Assembly (NCBI GenBank): GCA_050260775.1
Contig: JBLNCP010000028.1
Coordinates: 90,912 to 154,911 of the forward strand
Source: CALABS01 sp050260775
Lineage (GTDB): Bacteria; Pseudomonadota; Alphaproteobacteria; Rhodospirillales; Magnetospirillaceae
Length of the DNA: 64,000 bases
Direction: 5' to 3'
Below are positions 59,106 to 64,000 of the stretch, in pieces. How positions within the stretch are numbered: position 1 is the first letter of the stretch; every line of letters begins with the position of its first letter. Under the pieces are notes generated by a model that saw nothing but the letters and a program-made list of their open reading frames with translations, ran no database searches and was not told where the DNA came from. The translations under genes and the position numbers were made by a program.

Positions 59106-60311
59106 ATGGCTGCCGTCGCTGGTGGAGTGGACAGCATGGCCGCGATCCGGCGGGTGAACGACACCTTGCAGGGGCCGGTGGTCGACATCCTTCTTCAGTT
59201 GGTTCCCGAGATGAAATCCTTGCCGAGGGCCGAGGCGCTCGAGCGCACCCTCGACGACGTCGCCCTGCTGGAGCGCTGCTTCCAGGCCTTCCGGCGCGAG
59301 CGCGACCGCTTTCGCAGCGTGCTGGTGGACGAGGCCAACCGGCCGGTGGCCGACGATGCGGCGCCGCTGAAATGCGGCCGCACCCTCAACGAAGTCATCG
59401 CCATGGTGGTGCGCACCGCCGCCAAGCGCCACTTCCGCCGCCGCTACACCCCCAAGGCCCCGCACAAGCATCTGGCGCCGCGCCTGCATGACGCTTCCAA
59501 GCTCCACGCGATGGCGCACCGGGTCGCCTCGCTGTTCGAGCGCAAGGAGGCGCCCAAGGCGCCGGTTCGCTCCCGCGCCGACGAACTGTACGAGGCCATC
59601 CAGCAATACCTGCTGCACGAGTGGCAGGTGCCGCTGGTGCCGACCTATGCCGACATGAGTCCGCTGCTGGTGCGCGAGCTTGGGCCCAAGCTGCTGGAGG
59701 TGCGCGAGAAGGAGCACCTGCGCCGCATCGTCGACGATCCCGCCGAAGCCGCCAAGCTGTTCGACCTGCCGCCCGAGGAGGTGGCCGCCGCGCCGGCGGC
59801 CGCCATCCGCCAGGGCGACAAGGCCGCCTTCGCCCTGTCCTCGGGCGAGGCCAAGCCCCAGGCCGCCAAAGCGGGCGCCGAACCCGCCAAGGAGGCGCCG
59901 GCCAAGGACCAGCGCGCCCGCCTGTCCGAGGTCTTGGCCCCCGACGGCAAGACCCTGAAGGCCGAGGCCTTCACCGCGGTGCTGACGCGCCCGGGGGTGC
60001 GCCAGGTGCTCAAGGACCCCGACCAGGTGACGCGCAAGACCGGCATCCTCAAGGGCGTCGGCGCCGTTCCCGCCAAGCTGCTGGTGGCCGAGCTCGGCCT
60101 GCGCACCGACCAGCTGGCGGTGGTGCTGCTGGTGGCGCACGAGACCATCGGCACCGAGGTGTTCAACCGCGTGTTCGGCCAGGTCGGCAATGCCGAGATG
60201 ATCATGCGCATGACCCAGAAGGCGCGCGCCGAGGGCATCGGCCAGGCCAGCCCGCTGGAGGACTGCGCCCGCTTCGTGCGCGCCCTGTTCGCCCGCTTCT
60301 CGTCCGGCTGA
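59106..60311 (+). CDS. Tandem paralogue A, family not recognised
   Basis: 401 residues, no signal peptide or membrane segment, no known motif. Three blocks are shared with the next gene. N-block (about 15-110): IRRVNDTLQGPVVDILLQLV to CGRTLNEVIAMVVRTAAKRHF. Middle block (about 157-205): ELYEAIQQYLLHEWQVPLVP and MSPLLVRELGPKLLEVREKE. C-block (about 270-400): RLSEVLAPDGKTLKAEAF, KLLVAELGLRTDQLAVVLLV, ARAEGIGQASPLED. Between middle and C-block is an Ala/Pro/Lys-rich spacer (AKPQAAKAGAEPAKEAPAKD). All blocks look helical. AGGAGGGG stands about 6 nt before the ATG. It precedes paralogue B by 2 bp. Confidence 0.85.
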   Translation: MAAVAGGVDSMAAIRRVNDTLQGPVVDILLQLVPEMKSLPRAEALERTLDDVALLERCFQAFRRERDRFRSVLVDEANRPVADDAAPLKCGRTLNEVIAMVVRTAAKRHFRRRYTPKAPHKHLAPRLHDASKLHAMAHRVASLFERKEAPKAPVRSRADELYEAIQQYLLHEWQVPLVPTYADMSPLLVRELGPKLLEVREKEHLRRIVDDPAEAAKLFDLPPEEVAAAPAAAIRQGDKAAFALSSGEAKPQAAKAGAEPAKEAPAKDQRARLSEVLAPDGKTLKAEAFTAVLTRPGVRQVLKDPDQVTRKTGILKGVGAVPAKLLVAELGLRTDQLAVVLLVAHETIGTEVFNRVFGQVGNAEMIMRMTQKARAEGIGQASPLEDCARFVRALFARFSSG

Positions 60312-60313
60312 CC

Positions 60314-61483
60314 ATGACAAGCGCCGACCACGATGCCGCCGTCCGCAAGATCAACGAGACGCTGGAAGGTCCGGTGCTCGACATCCTGGCCGGCCTGTTG
60401 CCGGAACTGGCCGGACGCCCGCGCGAGCACGCGCTCGACCGCATCCTCGACGACCCGCCCGAGCTGACCCGCTGCCTGGCCGCCTTCCGCACCAACGTCG
60501 ACCGCTTCCGCAAGCTGCTGGTCGATGCGCAGGGGCGCCCGGTGGACGATGCGGCGGCGCCGCTGTCCTGCGGTCGCAGCCTCGACGACATCGTCTCCAT
60601 GCTGGTGCGCACCGCCGCCAAGCGCTATTTCCGCGCCCGCCTCGACCATGATTCCCGCACCCTGCGCGCCCCCAGGGCCGCCGGCGGCAAGGGGAAGGCG
60701 GCGGCGAAGGCGCCCACGCGCAAGGGGCCGTCGCCCGGCGACCAGCTCTACCGCGCCTTCTCCGGGCTGCTGGCCCACGACTGGCAGGTGGCGCTGCTGC
60801 ACGAGTACGCCGGCTTGTCGCCGGCGCTGGTGCGCCGGCTGGGCCCGCGCCTCTTGGACTACCGCGTGCCCGAGGATGTGCGCCGCCTGCGCCTCGATCT
60901 GGAGGGCCCGCCGCCGCCCACCTCCATCGAGGTGCAGGAGGCCGCCGGGATCGGCGTGTTCGTCGCCCCGCCCAAGCCCTTGCCGGACGCGCCCGCCGCA
61001 CCGGCCGGGGCGGGGGCGAAGACCGCCGCCGACAGCCGCCAGGGCGGCGGCATGGCGGCGGCGCCCGAGCTGGCGGCCGAGGCCAAGGCCCCCGACCGCC
61101 GCGCCCCGCTCGACCGCATGCTGAACGATGGCGGCACCCGCCTGCGCTCCACCGCCTTCGCCATGGTGCTGATGGATCCCAAGGTGCGCGCCGTGCTGCC
61201 GCGCACCAGCGCCGCGCTCCGCATCACCGACGCGCTGGACGCCGTCGGCGCCAAGGTCGCCCGTACCCTGGTGGACGGCCTGGGCCTGACCACCGAGCAA
61301 CTCGCCGTGTTCCTGATGACCGCCCACGCCGTGATGGGGGAGAAACCCTTCGCCGCCGCCTTCGGGACATCGGCCAAGGCGGAGTCCGTCAAGGCCCTGG
61401 TCGAGCGCGCCAAGGAGGCCGGCATCGGCGAGACCACCCCGCTCGCCGCCGTGGCGGGCTTCGTCGGCGGGCTGGTGAAGTAG
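60314..61483 (+). CDS. Tandem paralogue B, family not recognised
   Basis: 389 residues, built like the preceding protein: N-block VRKINETLEGPVLDILAGLL with CGRSLDDIVSMLVRTAAKRYF, middle block LYRAFSGLLAHDWQVALLH and LSPALVRRLGPRLLDYRVPE, an Ala/Pro/Lys/Gly-rich spacer (about 200-255), and C-block PLDRMLNDGGTRLRSTAF, TLVDGLGLTTEQLAVFLM and AKEAGIGETTPLAAV. Shared spacing and order show gene duplication; divergence in the linkers suggests different partners. The start is ATG 60314, two bases after the stop of A, so translation is coupled. No function can be assigned. Confidence 0.85.
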   Translation: MTSADHDAAVRKINETLEGPVLDILAGLLPELAGRPREHALDRILDDPPELTRCLAAFRTNVDRFRKLLVDAQGRPVDDAAAPLSCGRSLDDIVSMLVRTAAKRYFRARLDHDSRTLRAPRAAGGKGKAAAKAPTRKGPSPGDQLYRAFSGLLAHDWQVALLHEYAGLSPALVRRLGPRLLDYRVPEDVRRLRLDLEGPPPPTSIEVQEAAGIGVFVAPPKPLPDAPAAPAGAGAKTAADSRQGGGMAAAPELAAEAKAPDRRAPLDRMLNDGGTRLRSTAFAMVLMDPKVRAVLPRTSAALRITDALDAVGAKVARTLVDGLGLTTEQLAVFLMTAHAVMGEKPFAAAFGTSAKAESVKALVERAKEAGIGETTPLAAVAGFVGGLVK

Positions 61484-61604
61484 GCATTGCGACCGTCGCC
61501 AGGATATTCCGCTCAGTCCCGGCCCCGACGTGTACGGCACCGGATGCACTCCGCCGGGACCGGTCCTTGCGCCCACCTATAGGGGGAACAGCAAGGACAT
61601 CCTG

Positions 61605-61901
61605 ATGCATTCGTCACTGGTCGGTCGCGTGGGGGGAAGTTGGGTGGTCGAGGCGCCGGACGGCGACCATTACGTCCTGTCCGCCGTGAATGTCGTCACC
61701 GGGGGAGTTCCGGCCTTCATCGGCATGGAAGGGGTCATGGTCACCCTCGAGGGCCGGTGGGGCGGGTATCGGCGCTTCTTCGCGCACTGGAGTGCCGGAA
61801 CGCCCAAGACCGCCGTCCGCACGGCGCGCCGCCGTCTGACACTCTCGCTCACTCCGCAAGACGCGGAGGTTCGAGCTCGGTGTGGAGGAAGCGGACGGTG
61901 A
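61605..61901 (+). CDS. Small unrecognised protein, 3' end overlapping the kinase gene
   Basis: 98 residues: MHSSLVGRVGGSWVVEAPDG then DHYVLSAVNVVTGGVPAFIG and EGRWGGYRRFFAHW, a compact beta-rich look. AAGGA lies 8 nt before ATG 61605. The Arg-rich C-terminal third overlaps the convergent kinase gene (61849-61901) and is probably less constrained. It could be an accidental frame; the ribosome site and sensible N-terminal two thirds argue for a gene. Confidence 0.45.
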   Translation: MHSSLVGRVGGSWVVEAPDGDHYVLSAVNVVTGGVPAFIGMEGVMVTLEGRWGGYRRFFAHWSAGTPKTAVRTARRRLTLSLTPQDAEVRARCGGSGR

Positions 61902-63066
61902 TGCGGGTCCCGCCGTCGGCACCGGTCTGGACGGTGCCGCGCAGCTGTCGGGCGAAGGTGTGGATCAGCTTCATTCCCAGCGACCCCGGCCGCTCCAGTT
62001 TGCCGCCGCCGACGCCGTTGTCGGCGATCGTCAGCTCGTAAAAGTTCTGCCCGACCTGCCGAAGGCTGACCGTCACCGTGCCGTGCCGGTTCTCGGGAAA
62101 GGCATGCTTCAAGGCGTTGGTCACCGCCTCGTTGACGATCAGGGCGATGGGTATGGCCTCGTCGGGCGACCAGCGGCCCTCTTCGACCTCGACGGTCATG
62201 CGGACGCGGTCGGCCGCCACCTCGGCCGCCAGCATCAGATTTTCGCACAGGTAGGCAAGGTAGGCGTCGAGCGCGACCGACACGCCAAACTCGGTCGACT
62301 GGTAGAGAAGCTGGTGGATTTCCGCAAGCCGGTTCAACCGCCGCACCGCCGCATTCAGTCCCTCGGCGACGGCGGGTTCGCGGGTGGTGCCGGCCTGCAC
62401 CGTGAGTAACGACGACACCATCTGCAGCGTGTTCTTGACGCGATGGTTCACCTCCTTGACCAGGAGTTCCCGCTGGGTGAGCAGCAGTTCCTTGTCGTCG
62501 AGCGTGTGGAGAAGCACTTCTTCCGCCGCGCGCCGTCTGTCGTTCTCGCGCCGAAGCTCCTCGATGGTCCGTGTGAGGTCACGGGTCCGGCGCGCCACCC
62601 TTTGTTCCAGAAGGTCGTGGGCGCGGCGCACCTCCTGTTCGGCGCGAACCCGGCTGTCGATGTCCCAGAACGAGGCGAAGTGGCGGGCCACATTCCCGTC
62701 GTCATGCTGGGTCGAGACGTGCTGCATGACCCAGATGCCGCGCCCATCCTTGCGGTACAGCATCAGTTCCAGGAGGGCGTCGCCCGTGGTCCGCAGGGCG
62801 CGGTCAACCTTGGCGGCGGCCTCGGGGTCGGTGTCGGCGCCGTAGAGGAACCGGTAGTTCCTGCCGATGATTTCTTCGAACGTGTAGCCGCTCAAATTGA
62901 GAAACGCCGAATTGGCGAAGATGATCGGATTGTCTGGCAGGCGGCTTTCGGTGACGATCATCGCCATGCTGGTGGCATCGACCGCCTGAACGAACGGGCC
63001 GCCTTGATCGTGCTGCACGTCGACGCGGTGCTTGGCCTCTGACAAATCCTTGGGATCGTCGGACAT
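61849..63066 (-). CDS. Soluble LOV-like (Cys-less) HisKA_2-type sensor histidine kinase
   Basis: 405 residues. An N-terminal PAS domain (about 25-140) has the LOV layout (NPIIFANSAFLNLSGYTFEE, GADTDPEAAAKVDRAL, LYRKDGRGIWV, HFASFWDI). The flavin-adduct motif GRNCRFLQ reads GRNYRFLY (Tyr71 for Cys), and the flavin-contacting NYRKDG Asn is Leu (LMLYRKDG). A long coiled-coil leads to a HisKA_2 domain (LLVKEVNHRVKNTLQMVSSL, His208) and a HATPase with NEAVTNALKHAFP and DNGVGGG. HisKA_2/HWE kinases drive the general stress response in alphaproteobacteria (known); whether this one does is unknown. It is convergent with the 98-residue gene. Confidence 0.9.
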   Translation of the reverse strand: MSDDPKDLSEAKHRVDVQHDQGGPFVQAVDATSMAMIVTESRLPDNPIIFANSAFLNLSGYTFEEIIGRNYRFLYGADTDPEAAAKVDRALRTTGDALLELMLYRKDGRGIWVMQHVSTQHDDGNVARHFASFWDIDSRVRAEQEVRRAHDLLEQRVARRTRDLTRTIEELRRENDRRRAAEEVLLHTLDDKELLLTQRELLVKEVNHRVKNTLQMVSSLLTVQAGTTREPAVAEGLNAAVRRLNRLAEIHQLLYQSTEFGVSVALDAYLAYLCENLMLAAEVAADRVRMTVEVEEGRWSPDEAIPIALIVNEAVTNALKHAFPENRHGTVTVSLRQVGQNFYELTIADNGVGGGKLERPGSLGMKLIHTFARQLRGTVQTGADGGTRITVRFLHTELEPPRLAE

Positions 63067-63084
63067 TGCGCCTCCCGCATGGGG

Positions 63085-63537
63085 CTACCGCTGATGTGGG
63101 CGGCGCACACCGGGATGCAACGCCCCCATCGCCTTCACCAATTGGCAGACCTGCTTGCGCAGGGGTTTGGGCAGGGCGTCGAAATGGCGCATCAACTCCA
63201 GGGTCGCCCGTCCCTCGCCGCGCTTGGCGGGGGACGGGGGCGAGGCGGCGCCGTCCTCCATGCCGTCGAAGAAGAAGGCCACCGGCACGTCGAGCTCGGC
63301 GGCGATCCGCCACAGCATCGAGGCCGAGATGCGGTTGTGCCCGCGCTCGTACTTCTGGATCTGCTGGAAGGTGAGCCCCAGCGCGGCGGCCAGCGTCACC
63401 TGGGTCAGCCCCAGCAGCACGCGGCGCAAGCGGACCCGCGCGCCGATGTGAACGTCGAGCGGATCGGGTCCGCGCCGGCCGAGGCGGCGGCGCCGGGGGC
63501 GGCCGTCGGTTGCCGACGTCTGAGAAATGGCGTTCAT
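63085..63537 (-). CDS. XRE/Cro-type helix-turn-helix regulator
   Basis: 150 residues. The HTH domain (about 30-90) has HIGARVRLRRVLLGLTQVTL and LGLTFQQIQKYERGHNRISAS then LWRIAAELDVPVAFFFDGM, typical of alphaproteobacterial XRE proteins. ATG 63537 has GGAG about 10 nt upstream; longer in-frame starts at 63588 or further would add a disordered Arg/Pro-rich leader and, beyond that, translated repeats. It lies 18 bp from the kinase gene in the same direction, so the two may be co-transcribed and this regulator may be tuned by it. Confidence 0.88.
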   Translation of the reverse strand: MNAISQTSATDGRPRRRRLGRRGPDPLDVHIGARVRLRRVLLGLTQVTLAAALGLTFQQIQKYERGHNRISASMLWRIAAELDVPVAFFFDGMEDGAASPPSPAKRGEGRATLELMRHFDALPKPLRKQVCQLVKAMGALHPGVRRPHQR

Positions 63538-63675
63538 GCGATCGATCTCCATCCCCGCGCGCCTCGCCTGGGCACGCGTGGTCGTCATCGGAACGGACGG
63601 ATGACCGGCCGGAGGCCGGGGCGGCGCGGACAGCGGACCGGGCCAGAGCGCGCTGAGCCGGTAACCCGGCCCACC

Positions 63676-63746
63676 GTCGGCTGTGCCGACATCACCAAGG
63701 ATGTCGGCTGTGCCGACATCACCAAGGATGTCGGCTGTGCCGGCAG
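63676..63746. repeat. 27-bp palindromic tandem repeats (2.6 copies)
   Basis: Two identical 27-bp units (63676-63702 and 63703-63729) and a third partial copy. Each contains the inverted repeat GTCGGC-TGT-GCCGAC, and the second reads ATGTCGGC-TGT-GCCGACAT with perfect 8-bp arms. The repeats lie about 140-210 bp upstream of the XRE gene start and could be its operator array. Their period is a multiple of three, so overlapping frames read as short peptide repeats on both strands; this is probably a by-product. Confidence 0.8.
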
Positions 63747-63784
63747 CCCCAGGGCAAGCCGGCGCAGCCAATACGCCCGCCCCG

Positions 63785-63904
63785 TCAGCCCCCGGCCGTC
63801 ATCCCCGCAACCGAGCCCGGCGCGGCCGGCACCGGTTCGGCACAACCGCTTGAAAGCGGGTGTGGGGGAAATTCGATCGATAGGGTATAGTCGCGGTCAG
63901 CCAT
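63785..63904 (-). CDS. Possible 39-residue small ORF upstream of the repeats
   Basis: MADRDYTLSIEFPPHPLSSG, then CAEPVPAAPGSVAGMTAGG and stop. AAGGAGC stands about 7 nt before the ATG, better than most genes here, which is why it is listed. The composition after residue 20 is low-complexity. It may be a leader peptide for the downstream XRE gene, or the intact start of a gene interrupted by the repeats. Confidence 0.35.
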   Translation of the reverse strand: MADRDYTLSIEFPPHPLSSGCAEPVPAAPGSVAGMTAGG

Positions 63905-63940
63905 TGCCTTGCTCCTTCGAAGCAGGTGGTGGTTAGGGGC

Positions 63941-63992
63941 GGGAGGGTGTTCCTAGGCACCCTTCCGTCCCGATCCTGCCCGCAACGCGGGC
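63941..63992. other. Two hairpins at the right edge
   Basis: AGGGTG (63944-63949) pairs with CACCCT (63958-63963), extendable to nine pairs with one G-T, and GCCCGC-AAC-GCGGGC (63978-63992) forms a second stem. Neither is followed by a T run. They may belong to a transcript end beyond the window. The remainder of 63538-64000 shows nothing else I can name. Confidence 0.3.
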
Positions 63993-64000
63993 GGACGTGG

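Noticed and set aside
59106..61483. The paralogue pair as magnetosome or gas-vesicle proteins
   Set aside because: No motif, membrane segment or neighbour from those systems is present; low-complexity linkers alone are not evidence.
63676..63746. Possible CRISPR array
   Set aside because: Repeats are contiguous with no unique spacers, only about 2.6 units, and no cas gene is in the window.
63079..63936. A + frame reading VGCADITKD repeats
   Set aside because: It is opposite the XRE gene; the peptide repeats arise from the 27-bp DNA repeats whose length is a multiple of three.

Overview
The window reads as chromosomal DNA of a high-GC alphaproteobacterium. The best guess is a member of the Rhodospirillales (Magnetospirillum/Phaeospirillum-like). 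The guess rests on gene content and order: a class II DAHP synthase, the short GluRS type, an EipB (DUF1849) homologue, an NDUFAF5-like protein, the run purN-purM / DUF2066 - CDP-alcohol transferase - PerM - Hda - ppk - ppx, and many sensor histidine kinases. No rRNA, tRNA, CRISPR array, insertion sequence, prophage or magnetosome gene was found.

Layout. 1-6.7 kb: the start of an Mrr-type winged-helix protein cut by the window edge, aroG (class II), a methyltransferase, a hybrid histidine kinase, a ChaC-like cyclotransferase, and a DyP peroxidase behind an unrecognised partner gene. 6.8-16.7 kb: nadE, gltX, cysS, a polytopic membrane protein, a short-chain dehydrogenase, a HepT/MNT toxin-antitoxin pair, yicC-gmk and apt. 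16.7-27.8 kb: a multi-PAS kinase, a proline-rich membrane protein, a 25-residue membrane protein missed by ORF callers, a GH1 glucosidase, an SbmA/YddA-type ABC protein whose ATPase motifs are degraded, a CoA-binding/MetY fusion and a chemoreceptor. 27.8-32.3 kb: an RND efflux pair divergent from a DUF2892 protein across a palindromic operator-like site. 32.5-44.7 kb: purN, purM, then DUF2066-pgsA-like-perM-hda, a PepSY-like protein, sixA, ppk-ppx and a second DLRQP-type kinase. 44.6-53.8 kb: a broken outer-membrane barrel gene, ykgJ-rnd, aspS with a clear terminator, two lipoproteins, an unknown gene, eipB, a TPR protein with a His/Cys tail, DUF1178 and a methyltransferase. 53.8-58.9 kb: a comF-grxC-nit2-cytochrome c operon, and the overlapping run NDUFAF5-like - sfsA - map. 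59-64 kb: a tandem pair of paralogues of no recognised family behind an AT-rich leader, a small unknown protein, a Cys-less LOV-like HisKA_2 kinase, an XRE regulator, and 27-bp palindromic tandem repeats upstream of it.

Most novel signals: (1) the unrecognised tandem paralogue pair at 59106-61483; (2) a family of long palindromic repeats that occupies all five convergent gene junctions with a gap of more than about 20 bp; (3) the ABC protein with broken Walker A and Walker B; (4) the CoA-binding/MetY fusion; (5) two sensor domains (FixL-like and LOV-like) that have lost the cofactor residue; (6) the palindromic tandem repeats and small ORF near the XRE gene.

Functionally the region is mostly housekeeping (translation, purine, NAD, aromatic amino acid and polyphosphate metabolism) interspersed with signalling and envelope genes. 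No coherent transferred island was seen; the HepT/MNT pair and the Mrr-type fragment are the most mobile-looking genes.
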